The notes under the pieces were generated by a model. That model made no database searches. It was not told the origin of the DNA and worked only from the letters and a program-made list of their open reading frames with translations. Both the position numbers and the translations under genes were made by a program. Below, one piece after another: positions 7,977-20,292 of a stretch of DNA of 64,000 nt. Source of the DNA: Caecitellus pseudoparvulus (lineage: Eukaryota > Bigyra: Bicosoecida); assembly GCA_965644315.1 (NCBI GenBank), contig CBFFRQ010000030.1:617083-681082 (forward strand), written 5' to 3'. Positions within the stretch are counted from its first letter, which is position 1, and every line of letters starts with the position of its first letter.

Positions 7977-10779
7977 ATGGCTGCAGCCTCAGACACGTTC
8001 GGCTCGGCAGTTGACCCTGAATCGGAGGAGGGGTTTGCCTCCAAGACGGCCGTTTCGCCTGAGGAAGGTAAGTTTGTGGTGTGTTGCGGGTCATTCTAAG
8101 AAATGTCTTGGCGCTCTGAGCACTCCGCGCGTCGCATGCACGGGGACGGCCATCGCCGCCTGGACTCGCACACTGGGCGTGTGATGGGAGTATAAGACTA
8201 TGTTCCTGCTCTGTGTCCTGCTTTGCGCTCCGAAGGGCTCCGCTCCGCGCCACCGCGCCCTGTATCGGCCGCGTCGGCGGCGCCTTCCTTCACACACGCA
8301 CGACACACCACCGCACCACGCAGTCGGCGTGGAGCTTGGCGGGACAGCCCTCCCTTACGAACGCAAGCATGACGTGCCTGAACACCTGGAAGCCGAGTTC
8401 GGCATGACCCTGCCTGACCCAAGCCAGCCCCGCACCGAAGACAGCTTCAACACGCTGGGCATCGACATCGTGCGGGACAACAGCAACCGAGTGAACACCA
8501 ACGCCGACCTCGTGCGGGCCGTGAACGACTACGACTACACGGGCTCCTGGGCAGGGCGCACCGTGGGCATCCTAGCCACGGCACTCAGCCTCGGCGGCTA
8601 CTACGCCAGCCAACGCAAAGTGGTGCGTCCGGGGCACTTTGGGCACTACGTCAGCTCAGGCCGCCACATGCTGGTGCCGCCTGGCATCCACTCCCTGGTG
8701 TCCACGACAGACACGTGGGCTGTGCCGTACGAAGTGCCCATGGATGACGAGGACCGTGCCGTGCGCACGTTCGGCAGCAAGACGCTGCTCATCTGCCCAG
8801 AGAACCATGTGGGGGGCGCCTTCCGCATCGGCAAGCACGCCGATGACCGGGAGGATGGCGAGTTTGTGCTCATGCTGCCGGGCCGCCACGTGCTGCCCGA
8901 GGAGAACTACCGCCAGGTGCAGGTGGTGCAGCTTGAAGCGGGGCGTGTGCAGCTGGGCCCCATCACCCTCCTGTGGGTGAAGGAGAACTTCCTTGGTGGC
9001 GCATACCGCCGGGCAACGGGCGTGTACGAGGTGTTCAACCCGGGCGCACCATACTGCCTGCATGCAAAGCACTGGGACGACATTGAAGTCGTGGAGCGCC
9101 GCCTGGACGTGTTCCGCCTGGGCCCCCTCACGTTTGTGACGGTGCTGGAGGGGCAGCTGGCTGGGGCGTTCGAGAAAGGCACAGGGCAGTACCGCATCTT
9201 GCCCCCCGGCCACACGTACCAGCTGCACAACAAGGAGTACGAGGGTCTGCAGGTGGTGGAGCGCGCCGACAACTTCCGCCTGGGGCCCTACTACTTCATC
9301 ACGGTGCAGGATGGCTGGGTGGCTGGCGCGTACGCAAAGAAGACAGGCCGGTGGGTGCCGCTGCCCGCCGGCGCCTCCTACCAGCTCAATGTGGAGGAGT
9401 GGATGGAGCCCAAGATGTCCCGCCGTGACACGCACGTGGTGACGGTGGGCCCCCTCACATACCTGACCACCCGCCCCGACACGCTGTCTGGCGCCTTCCG
9501 TGTCGATGATGGCGCATGGGTGGAGTTCGACGAGGACGGCAAGGAGTACGTCCTGCACAACAAGGAGTACCACTCCGTCACCTCCATCGGCAAGTACTCC
9601 AACAGGCCCCAGACGTTCGGGCCCAACGTCGTCGTGACCATCCCCGACGGCGCGTGGGGCATCATGACCCGCATGGGTACCATGGAGATCAAGAAGCCCG
9701 GGTACTACAAGGTGTCCTCCGAGTACACCGTCCTGCCCTCCATCCCCTCCAACACCTTCACGTCCCAGTTTGACCAGCACCAGTTCAAGAGCAAGGACGG
9801 CATCCTCATGGACGTCACCCTGAACATGGTGTGGCGAGTGAGCGACCCTCAGCTGGTCGCGTTGTTCCCAGGCTCCTTCGAGGAGCTCCGCGCCACCCTG
9901 GGCCGCACAGTCCTCAGCAACCTCGTCAAGCAGTGCATGAGCTACAACCGCGAGCAGCTGCTGCCCACCCAGCAGGACATCATGGCCGGCCGCGGCAGCG
10001 ACTTGGGGGAGGAAGAGCTGGCTGCGCTGGTGGCCGCCGCAGACGACGCCAAGGCGAAGCTGTACAGCAGCATCGAAGGTGTGGTGCTGACAACCCTGCA
10101 GGAGCGCAGCAAGATGGGTTCCTGGGGGCTGGAGATCGTCTCCGTGCTGGTGGAGGGCTTCCGTCTCCTGGACGAAGGCATCATCGCCGACCTCGCCGGC
10201 ATCACCCGCTCCATCATCGCCACAAAGGCGGAGAAGGTGAAGGGGGAGCTGTCCATCGCCCAGGCCGAGGCAGAGAAGGAAGCCAACAAGAAGCGCGCCG
10301 AGGCGTCCGGTGCCGTGCGCATCCAGGAAGCCCAGGCGGCTGCGGAGGTGCAGGAGACGGAGGCACGTGCCTTGGCCAAGGCGCGTGTCGTGGAGGCCAA
10401 GGCTGAGCGTGACATGCAGGTGCTGGAGGCGTCCTCCAAGGCCAAGGCCGATGCGGAGGCCCGCAGTGTGCAGCTGGAGATCTCCACTCGGGAAAAGCGC
10501 GAGAGCGCGCAAGCCGAGGCCGACGCCATCAAGCTGCTGGCGGCTGCCAACCACGAAAAGGCCATGAAGGAAGCGGAGGCTGCCGCCGCCATCCCACCCC
10601 AGCAGGTGCAGCTGGAGCAGGCTCGCTATGCCGTGGAGGCCCTGGAGAAGCTCGGCGCGGCTGCGTGGCGTCACCCGGAGCCCATGATGGAGGCGCTGGA
10701 CCAGCTGAAGCCTTTCCTGCGCCTGGGCAGCACTTCCCTTGCAGACCTGCCTGCCACTCGAGGCAGCGCGGGGCACTGA
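7977..10779 (+). CDS. SPFH/band-7 protein with tandem 54-57-residue beta repeats (vault/vacuolin-like plan)
   Basis: Exons are 7977-8067 and 8324-10779, giving 848 residues. The 256-base intron starts GTAAGT and ends CACGCAG. After a short hydrophobic, Gly-rich segment come repeated modules whose LGP motifs start at nt 8950, 9118, 9280, 9445 and 9616, a period of 162-171 bases. A first, less regular module begins near 8767. Each module reads roughly LGPxTF-TV-(A/G)GAF-TG-LPPG-YxLHxKE. An SPFH domain follows (about nt 9640-10210: DGILMDVTLNMVWRV, ARTLGRT-like and EGFRLLDEGI segments), then a 120-residue Ala/Glu/Lys coiled coil and a short tail. Major vault protein has the same order (about 55-residue repeats, shoulder domain, cap helix), and Dictyostelium vacuolins share the SPFH plus coiled-coil half. 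Sequence identity to either is weak by eye. A self-assembling scaffold is likely; its cargo or membrane is unknown. Confidence 0.72.
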
Positions 10780-11135
10780 GCTGTGACACGCTGCACCCAT
10801 GCTGTGGGCGCTGGCGCAAGCTTTTGTACATCGAGAGCCTGTGCCGAGTGGGTCCGCGCCAATGGGCAGCGCTTGCCACAACCGGTTGACCTGCACGTGC
10901 AGAGAAATGCACACCCGTGCGTGAGCTGAGCGCCACATTGCCGCACATTTTCCACACACCACAGGACTCAAACCCGTGCAGCTGTCATCCACGTATGCAG
11001 CGCTACCTGCTTCGTGTTGGCTTCTGGGCGGCGTTGGAGGAACAACACCCTGCGCGCACGTGCAGCGGCCGCTTTGTCCGCAAGCGCAACCAAGCGTAGC
11101 TCCGGGGCAGTACGCCCCGCAACACACATTTTCGA
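10780..11135. other. Intergenic spacer
   Basis: These 356 bases lie between two plus-strand genes. I see no coding sequence, RNA gene or repeat. They contain the 3' UTR of the SPFH gene and the promoter of the large membrane protein gene; AT content rises near 11110-11136. Confidence 0.45.
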
Positions 11136-14100
11136 ATGGAAAAGCCTTATGTGGCGTTGGAAACGAACAGTCCCTTGTTGGGACACGCAGGCCTGGGGCA
11201 GCGGCTGGCACAAGGCGGGCACATGTCGGTCCCTGCTTCGGCGGTGCAAGCCAGCTCTCTGGCGAAGCCGGGACAACCATCCCCTGGCTGCTGCGAGTGT
11301 TGGACGAGCCCTCGCTGCAGGTGTGGCGTGCCGTACCTGTGCTGGTACCATGTGCGCGGGGCCCACCCCCATTGCAAAACATGCTGCTGCGTGTGGCCCG
11401 TCACGCTGCCCGTCATCCTGGACATGGTGCAGTGAGTGGCATCGACCGCCTCGCGCAGCCAGCGTTTTGGCAGCGTTTTCCCTCGGCACACGCCCCCTTG
11501 CAGAGACCGCGTGCGAAGTCGCATGCTGACCCTGAACGTATTCATGTTGGCAGTTGCCATTGTGTTTGTTCTCGTCGCGGCCCCCTGGATGACTGATCCG
11601 TACAACAGCCTGACCTTGGCCGCAGAGCCTGCCTCCGTGAGCTTCGCAGTGGAGCTGCAGGATTCCATGGTTTCAGGGGCGCAACTAGACACGCCTGTCG
11701 TCGTTCAGGTGCGAACATCCGCAGGAGCCCCTGTCGCGGGCGTCCCCGTCAAGTTGTTCCTGCGCCCCCGGAAGCACACTGGCCTCAGACTGTGGAGTGG
11801 CGAGCGCCTGGCCATTGTCCCTGGGTCGGCGCTCGACAACAACCTCGCCACGCTGGACAGCGTGGAATTGACAGGAACACTCATCCAACACTCGAATGAG
11901 GCCGGATTTGCGAGGTTTGATGATATCGTGCTGCGCGGGGCCCCAGGCGACGTCACGTTCTCTGCTGGCCTCGTGAACCAGCCGGCAGCAGTCGTGGCCG
12001 ATGCCCAGCCTCTGTCCACACAGCTGCAAAACCGCATCGCCAACATGTCCACACAATTTGACGCTGACGCCCTGCTCCAAGCAGGCGCAGTCCTGGGTCG
12101 TGCCTTGCCTGTCATGCCTGTCGTATCAGTGGTGAACGTCGACGGGCAACCTGCTGTGGGCACACACTGCTTCATCGGGTACTTGCCGCACTCAGAGCCT
12201 GGCGCACCACAGTTCCGAGCACCCGTCTTCCTGACGGGGAACCGAAGCACGACAGCGAACGCCACAGGCTTCGTCACGTGGCCTGAGCTGGCTGTGGCAG
12301 GGGCTGGGCAGAGTGCCCTGCGCCTCTTCGTGCAGTGTGGCGGCCAGTTTCAGCCCCTGCTCCCCGGCTCACTGGCGGTGCGCAGTGCATCAGTGGCGAG
12401 TATTGAGCTCGTCAGTGCGGCGCAAGCTGCTGTGCCCGAACTTGCGCCGCTCCCTGGAGCCCCTGCCGTGCGGGTGCCGGACAGCGCGGGCCAGCCTGTT
12501 CCGGGCGCTGTGCTTGTCGCGTCCATCCGCTCCGAGCTGTCATTGACCTGGACAGACACTGCACCAGACTGTGTGCTTTGCACTGCTCCAGGGGCCCATC
12601 GCTTGATGAAGAGCGTACAGCAGGCCGCTTCCCAACCGTCGGATTCAGATGGCATCGCCAGGTGGCCTGGTCTGTCCTTCCCCAGCCAAGGCCTTGCCGG
12701 ACAGTACTCACTGCGACTGTCAACTCTGAACACAGCAGGCAAGTCACTTCACGTCGCACTGGGGCCCATCAACGTGACTTCCAGCGTGGCAGATGTGTCG
12801 CTGCTTCCAGGCACTGCCACCGTCGTCTCTGCCCGACTGGCTGCTTCGTGTGTGCAGCCTGCCTGCGCAAATGGCGAAGTCAGCAACAGCCCGGTCTTCC
12901 TCTTGACTGATTCAAGCGGTGCGCCTGTCGAGGGGAAAGTCCTCGCACCGTTTGTTGTGGACAGCTACATGGCTCTCGCACCAGCCTCAGCGGCCCAGCC
13001 GCCCGTTGTTGTGACCGGGCAGGGAAACCCCAGCGACGAAAATGGGCACTTTTCCTTCGACATCGAACCCCTAACCATCAAGGTCTCGGGGAATGGAACC
13101 CACACCATTGGCTTCCGGGAGGTGGCGAGTGGATTCGGAGGGCACGAGTGGCCTTTCTTGGCCAGCTTGCCACCGATGACCAGCGCCAGTGCCAACTTCC
13201 CGACCCAGATGGTCACCGTGACGAACCTGCTACCTGCACATGATGACCGCTGCGCGCATGTTCAGGCCGAGGAAAGTGTCCTACACGCCTCTGTTGGAGG
13301 CACGCTGGCCGACCGCCTTCAGGTTCGAGTTGTGAATGGCTGGGGGTCGCCTGTGTCAGGCGTGCCGCTCCTTGCCACCATGCACAAGCCTGCTGGTGCC
13401 GCGTGGAAGGCCCCCGTCGCAAACACAACCTCTGCAAGCGGGGAGGCAAGCCTTGGCGGGGGGGCTGTCATCTATGCCCCCGGAAGTGCCACGGTGCTCT
13501 CCGTTGCTGCAGCAGGATCGCCAAGTTGCTCCAGCGGAGTGCTGGCGCTGCACATAGCCAGCGACGTGGAGCGAGTCACCGTCCAGTCGCCATCTGCCGC
13601 AAGCGGGGACTTGGGGTCGCGCGCCAACCCACTCCCGTGTGTGACCGGGCAAGCCTTGAACGAGACGTTGGAAGTGTTCGCCCAAACCTCCACAGGGAGC
13701 GCCGTGACCTCTGCCGTGCTGGGGCGAGTGGCCTTGTCTGCCTGGCCAGGATACCTGGACGTGCTTCCTGGGTACTCCACTGCCTCTGGGCAGACCATCT
13801 GTGATGTTCAGTCCGGGTACGGAGCTCTCGGCGCCCAGTGGTGCTCCTCTGACCAATCAGGCTTTTTCCTTTCTGCCGGAACCAACGTGGAGGTGGGCAG
13901 CCCGAGTGGTGGGGTAGTTTCCTGGAGCGGAGTGACCGTGACACGGGGCCAGCCTGGACTGTACGCCCTGCTCTTGGAAGTGAACGGTGTGCAAGCCGAC
14001 AAGCCAGTGTGGACTTGGTGCCCGTCCGAGCTTGGCAGCATTCGCTTGGCGCAGAGCATGGACGAGAGGACGGCGGCAGACCCAATCGTCATCGGCAACA

Positions 14101-17100
14101 AGGTGGATGGCATGCGAGGCGCTGTGGTATCCCTAGTGGATGTAAACGGGGATCCGCTGCAGGGATACTCTGCGTGGGGCGCCGTCGACAGTCGCCGATC
14201 TGGGCACCCTGCTCCATTTGGTTATTTTCTGAGCCAGGGTGTGTTTTCCCTGCAGCGTGCAGTGGGAACAGTCGCAGGAAGGGGGACCCTCCCGGCAGCT
14301 CCTTACAACGGCTTCGTGTTCTCGGAAGCAAGCAACTCTGCGGGGAATGTCACCTTTGGTCTCCTCCGAGTCGTGAGTGGCGATCCCTGTGCAATTGTGG
14401 CTGAGCCCAGTCCGACTTGCGACGGTTTTGGGGAGCTCTTTATGTTGTTCACCTTCCCAACACCCGGGCAAGAGGGCACCGGGACCGCTGCGACTGGATC
14501 GCTGTCTGCCAGGTCCGCAAGGTACTTCACAGTCGCCCAAACTCTGGAGCCACAGCACGTGTTCAACCCTGTGCAGGCAGTTGCCTTGCGTGTGCTGCCC
14601 AGCTCCGTCACGGCTAGTGGGGCGACCTTTGCGGCGCAGCCCATGGCACAGATCGAAATGCGGCTGCCGTTTGCTCTCCCATCAAGCACTAATGACTCGG
14701 CACTTGCAGTGTTCAGCCCACAGGACATTGCAGTTGTGCCGTTCCTGGACCCTGCCGGTTCAAGCGACGCCGCTTCTGGGCCACTGCCCACGCTGGAATA
14801 CTCCAGCCTCATCCTAACGAACGCGACGTCAGAGGCAACTCGCTTGGTAACGGGGTCTTCCTCATTCTCAACAGGGAGCGTCGCTGGAGCCGGAGGGCTT
14901 GCTCCCTTCCAAGGCCTACGCATCACCGCTGCCTCCACCCTTCTCGGCAGCTCCGCGAGTAGTTCCAGCTTGGGCAAGTACCCCATCCGCTTCACTGCAC
15001 TGGGCGTGGCCAGCAAGGCTGCCAATGTCGAGCTCGTGGGCACCCCAGATGTGCTGGCCATCGTACAGCAGCCCCCCGAAGTAGTGTACATTGGGCAGCC
15101 CTGGACAGGGACTGTCGTAGTTCGAGCCGAGCTGCGGAACGGAGTTGCCGTTCCTGGCGTCGCGCTGCGAGCGGAGATTGCCTCCATGGTCACAGACGGT
15201 GCGGCTGCAAACGCAGAGCTGACTGCACTCGCCAGGGAGGCAGGTGGCATCACACCAGTGCTGCGCACCCAAGCGGGGCAAGACATGACGGGATCGGACG
15301 GGACACTGGCTCTGCAGCTCGAACTGCGACAGGCCCTGCCTGGGACGTACACTTTTCAATTCTCGTCCAATAATGGCTTGACGTCGCAGGCCACGAGCAA
15401 GGTGCGCGTGCGCTCCCCCGTGCAGGCCATCTCGGCGAGCGTCGATGGCATGACCCTGTTTTTGCGTGCTGGCAACGCCTTGGACCCGGCTCCCAGGGTG
15501 ACTGTGACCTTGCAACAGTCCGGAGGTATGGACCCTGCCAGTACCAGCACACTCACTAGTTGGTCTGATGACAGGGATACCGCAGCAGAGGACCGCTCGG
15601 TCGACTTCTCAGACGTGTCACTGGAGGGCATGCAGGTACTGCCCATCGTGCTCCCTCTGTTTGAATTGCAAGAAGGTGCTGCCCGCCCATCCATCATTCG
15701 TGGAGCCGCGTTTACGGATGCGAACGGCACGGCCACGTTGGCGTCTATGCGCATCATAGGAGGCGTGTCAGGATCGTACCAGCTTGCGTTTTTGGCAGGC
15801 GGACAGGTGCACCAGCCTGCCAACGCTGCCACAGTGCAGTACAACAACCCCAGCGATGTGGGCATTCAAGCACGGACTTTGGAAGACCTGTCCACGGTAG
15901 TTGGAGTCATGATCTTCTTTCTCATGCCCTTGCTATGCGGCAACAGCATCTACTGCGCCAAGGGCTGTGTGTGCTGCATGGTGCCGTACATGACAATACT
16001 GTGGATACTTTGCATCGCGTACGCCTCTTCCATTGCAACAGCTGGGGTTGGTGTCAAACTGCAATACGCCGACCCTTTCATCTCTCTCCTCGTGACCAGC
16101 GTTGTTGTGCTTGCGACGCTGGCCTGGTGCTCGGTCTGTGGCGTGTTTGGCAAGGCGCTGGCTGACGCTAAGCACCAGGACTCATCCATCATTCAAGCCG
16201 TGGTGGAGCGGTTAGGTGGGCCCAGCGGCCCGGTGGGTCGCGCGCTCCAGGCCATGGGGTGTCTTGCGCCCCGTGTCCGCATTGCGGCACGGCACCGAGC
16301 GGCACTTGCAGTGCTGCAAGCCAAGTTGGACCGAGTTGAGTCTTCTGCCGACGACATGACCGTCGCCCCCTCCCAGTTGGGCTGGACGATGAAGCACTTG
16401 CCCTCCTCCCGGCCGAAGGTGCATGCAAAAGACGCCAGTGGGGACGTCGAGCTGGTCGATCGCAGCCAAGGCAGCCTGGTTGCTGCCGCACCAGCCGCGG
16501 CACCCACAGCCGCCCCTCCATCTCCACGGCATGCCCACGCTGTTGATCTCGGTGGCTCTTCATTCCAAGAGCTTCCCTATGATCCTTGGGGCGTGCCCCG
16601 TGACACGAAGTTTGGCATCCCCATGATTCCATTGGAGGCCCTGGCCCAACTGGCGCCGTACAAGCCGCTGTACACTCGCAAGCTCATCGCATACACGCTC
16701 CTTGTCAAGCGCCTGCTGCCTGTTGGCGTCTCGGTGTTCGAAGCAAATGTGGAAGCGCTGCGCATATTCAGGGAGGATGTGCTGCGCGTGTCCGGCGAGT
16801 CGACGGCCGCTGGCGACCTGTCAGCCTCCGGGGCTGCCAGCCCCAGCCCGCTGAAGCAGCGGCATACGCGGGTGCAAGTCGCTGGGGCACTGGCCGCAGA
16901 TCGACGGCAACAAGCGCCAGCGCTGAAGCCGATCAAGTCCAGGCGCTTCTTTGATGCAGTGCAAGACCGCTTAAAGCAGTTGATGCAGCCGACAACAGCC
17001 GTCACAGGGCACGCGCTGTACGAAAAGCCGGACGACGCCTTCTTGCCGCTGCGACTGGTGCTGGCATGTGGTCTGAGTATACAGGCAGTGTGGATTCTTT

Positions 17101-18275
17101 GTATGCTGTCAGCGTGGGTCATCCGCACGAGTTTGTTTGCTGTGGATATTGGGTACAGGAGGGCAGTGCGTGAGAAGGAGGCGTTGCAGGTGTCTGCCAT
17201 TGGACGAGCTGTGGCATCCGGCCAGGTGGAGGCGAACCTAAGGACATTTGCAGCACTGGCCGAGCTAGGTTCAGGAGGAGGCAGCACTGAATCTGAGTGG
17301 CTCATCCAAGCCGCTGAGCTTGCCGGCGTTGCAATGTCGTTGCTGAACTCAGTGGTCGCGCTTGACTTGGAGCTGTTGCGGGACTGGCTGAAGACAACGA
17401 TAGCGGTGGGAGGCTACGTTGGGCTGGCAGCTGCCTTATGTGGGTCATTGGCGTTGTGGTACTTCATGCTCAAGACGTACCGGCAACGAATCTTCGAAAT
17501 GCGGCAAGGCGTGTACAGCCAGTTGGACAAGTCCAAGGGCGGCGTCTCAGGCGCGACGAGGTACATCCCCTTGCAGCTGTGGCACACGATATTCTCGTTC
17601 CTGGCCTGTCTGTTCTGCGTTGGCATCGTCATCGCGGCATTGGTGACGCTCTTCTATAGCGATGCGTTCCTGTTCAATGCGTTGGGCCTGCCAAACCTCA
17701 TTCTGACACTGGCAGGCGGTACGTTGGTCACGTTTGTCCTTCGCTATGTCTTCTTGAAGTGCTACGTCACACGCGGCAGAACCATCCGACACCGGCGGTG
17801 GTTCAACTACTGTGACCTCCTCAGTCTGATCACGGACCTCGTGACAGGCCTGCTACCCATTCTGACCCGCTTCCTCACCACTTTGGGCTTGAGCCTGCTG
17901 GCCTTTGGCCGCACAGACACGCCCCAACTTCCCCGGCAGCTTGCATTCATGGACCCTTCGTTCACTGCTTACGTTGGCATGCAGACGGTAGACCACATGC
18001 ACAACAACCCCATCGTCATGGTCCTCACCGAGCTGCTGTGGATGGACGTGCAGTGGAAGCGACAACGCCAACGGCAACACGACACGCCCACCCCTGAGCA
18101 AGCACGCAGGGCCGCCGTCCTGGTGCGAGCCAAGGCCAAGGTGTGGCTGGCAGTCACCCTGCACAACAACCCGCAGCTCATCTCCCTGCGCTTGGCGCGC
18201 AGGCAAGGCCGGCCGGAGAGCAACCTGTACAACATGTTGCAGGGCCCTCTGCTCACCTCCGCCGCCCTTGGTTGA
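11136..18275 (+). CDS. Giant membrane protein: Ig-like ectodomain plus STRA6-like carboxy-terminal region
   Basis: Exons are 11136-11431 and 11504-18275 (72-base intron with GTGAGT donor and CCCTTGCAG acceptor), giving 2355 residues. Exon 1 is Cys-rich and less certain; an alternative start is the ATG at 11523. A signal-anchor helix lies near residues 110-128. About 1430 presumed lumenal or extracellular residues follow, with roughly nine repeats of the form (D/N/S)xxGxPVxGVxV ... GxAxW ... PGxYxL, like bacterial Big/invasin Ig folds. Three helices (nt 15885-16170), a 290-residue disordered cytosolic loop, one helix (nt 17045-17120) and four more (nt 17385-17900) come next. The carboxy end, MDPSFTAYVGMQTVDHM then NNPIVMVLTELL and finally RAKAKVWLAVTLHNNPQL, matches the layout of the STRA6 vitamin A transporter tail. 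Transport of a lipophilic ligand is inference. Confidence 0.68.
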
Positions 18276-18531
18276 TGTGGGAATCCTGAAGTCGTGAGCC
18301 CATAGCGCCTTGCCATCTCAGTCTGTGCCCTCCTCCCCAGCTGTCTCCAAAATGCATGTCATGCAGCTTGACTCGCCGAACGCTGTGCCCCCCCCGTATG
18401 GCAGCGCCACGGGCCCTCCTTGCGGTGAAACCAGATGCATACTAAATCCAAAAGCACCTGGTGTTGAAGTCCACGCGTCTGCTCACGCGCTGGCTGTGCG
18501 GGCCGGCGTGTGTGGTACCTCTGACGCTGCC
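18276..18531. other. Intergenic spacer
   Basis: 256 bases between two plus-strand genes. The frame of the following gene stays open from about 18310, with ATGs at 18352 and 18361, so a longer amino terminus is possible. The composition of that extension is not conserved-looking, and MAAS at 18532 immediately precedes the nuclease core. Confidence 0.4.
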
Positions 18532-20266
18532 ATGGCCGCCAGCACCGCACCAGTGCTCATTGTCATCGATGGTGCCAACGTCGCGCTGAGCGCTGCAGAG
18601 GGGAGGGAGGATGCTAGGCGGCCTGAGAGGATCGCAGCAGCGATCGAGTACTTTTCCTCGCAAGGGTGTCGGTGTGTGGCCTTCGTGCCGCGCTACTGGG
18701 TGCACCCTCGACGCAGAGGTGAGGGAGTGCGGAAATCGAGGGGCCACCACGCCGCTGTGCCACAGCTCCCCCTTGCAACACCCCTGCAGAGGGAGACGGC
18801 AACATCGAAACAGATGGCGAGGCATTGCTAAAGCAACTCGTTTTAGATGGCTCTGTTGTCCTGACTCCATCCCAGGTGCGGCAGGGAGCAATCTTGGATG
18901 TGCACAGCGCTCATGCCCCACACACGCCTCGGCCCCCCTTTGTCAGGACTGCGACGACCTGTACATCATCGAGTACGCCCGGTCCAAGGACGGGGAAGCT
19001 GAGGGTGGTGCTGGACAGCATGCCTTCATTGTCACCAACGACATGTTCCGGGACCACATCCAGCGCAACGGGAGCGACTTCGGCGCATGGGTGAAGGGGC
19101 ACGTCGTCTCCTACAGCTTCGTGACGGACGCCGAATTCGTCCCGAATCCAGCAGCCATGCGCAGTGTCAAGTCTGCACTGTCAGGTGTAGGGCGAGCCTC
19201 GCACACGCGTGCCTCCGGGCCTGCCCCCCCCACCGGCAGTCGATCAGCTGAGCGGGGCGCGAGACTGCAGGAGCGATACGGGAAGCCTGCCAGGTCCCGC
19301 GGGGGAGGCACGGGCTTGGAGGTGTCCACATGCATTCTCTCTGACAGTGATGAGGGTGGGGAGGACGAGGATGGCGACGTGGTTGCGCCGGGCGCCTCGA
19401 CCACGGCCGTGGCTGGCCCCAGTATCCCCGCCGCCCCGCCTGCATCCTCGTTTGACCTCTCTTCGGGAGGACTGGGGGCACCTGGCATGCAAGGCGCTGT
19501 GCCCAGCACGTTTCAGCCCTCGGCAGCTGTGCAGGCCTTGCCTGGGGCTGCAGGCACAGTGGCGCCCTTCAGCATATCAGCAGCAACGGCAGGGACAAGC
19601 ACTGCCCCGCCAGCGCATTCGCCAGGCAGCGTTTCCCCTGCCATGCTAGCAGCGACGTGTTCAGCGTATCGGAAGCATGTGGTAGACACGCACTACATTG
19701 GTGGTGCGCTGCCCTTGTTTTGGGCCCCGGCAGCAGTGGTAGCGGCTGCGCAGGCGGTGCAGCGCCTGCCTGCCCTGCCCACAGACCGGGAAGTCATGCG
19801 GCAGGTGTTTGAGGCTGCCCCGGCACGCCTCAAGCGCAGTGGCCGGACGCGGTTCACAGCAGCTGTCGTGTGCGATGTTGCGCCCATCGTAGGGGCGCGC
19901 ATGTTCAACCTGGCGAAAACTGCGCTGCAGCCGCGGGATGTGGGAGAACTCCCGCCAACATATGCCCAAGCTGCCTTTGCTGCGTCAGCTACTCGCTGCA
20001 TCATGGGTCGCTGGCTTGCATACCTTGGGGAGCACGACACGACTCGGCGGCAGGTGTTTTCGTATGTGACGCTTCACCGCTTGCCACGAGACGCTGGGGA
20101 CGACCCACTGAGCCCCGCAGCGCTGGAGGCTGCAGAAACCGCGCTGAATGAGCGGAGGGTCACGAGAGAAGTGTTTGGCTTGCCGCGCTCTGACGAGTGG
20201 GCGGGGGAGGCGAGAGCACGGGGCGTGCGAGAGGTGCGTGGGCGCGCCGGGCTGCTGCCGGAGTGA
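18532..20266 (+). CDS. Regnase-like NYN/PIN ribonuclease
   Basis: Exons are 18532-18718, 18790-18875 and 18947-20266 (introns of 71 bases each), giving 530 residues. The catalytic fold is reconstructed across all three exons: VIDGANVA near residue 12 supplies the first Asp, FVPRYW matches the regnase FVPxW strand, ETDGEALLKQLV and VVLTPSQ follow, DCDDLYIIEYA at residue 92 supplies the paired Asp, and VTNDMFRD (about 119) then VVSYSFV close the domain. This is the order of the ZC3H12A/regnase-1 nuclease, which cleaves stem-loop mRNAs. No CCCH zinc finger is visible after the domain. Instead there is a low-complexity linker and a 190-residue carboxy-terminal part with no recognised domain. The start is chosen at the ATG directly before the domain. 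It converges on ALG2 with 26 bp between stops. Confidence 0.8.
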
Positions 20267-20292
20267 GGGGAGGGGAAACATGCATTGCGCCG

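Noticed and set aside
8656-11382. A 908-codon open frame on the minus strand opposite the SPFH gene
   Set aside because: It is the antisense shadow of a highly GC-biased coding exon; its translation is Leu/Gly/His-rich without motifs, while the plus strand gives an obvious SPFH protein.
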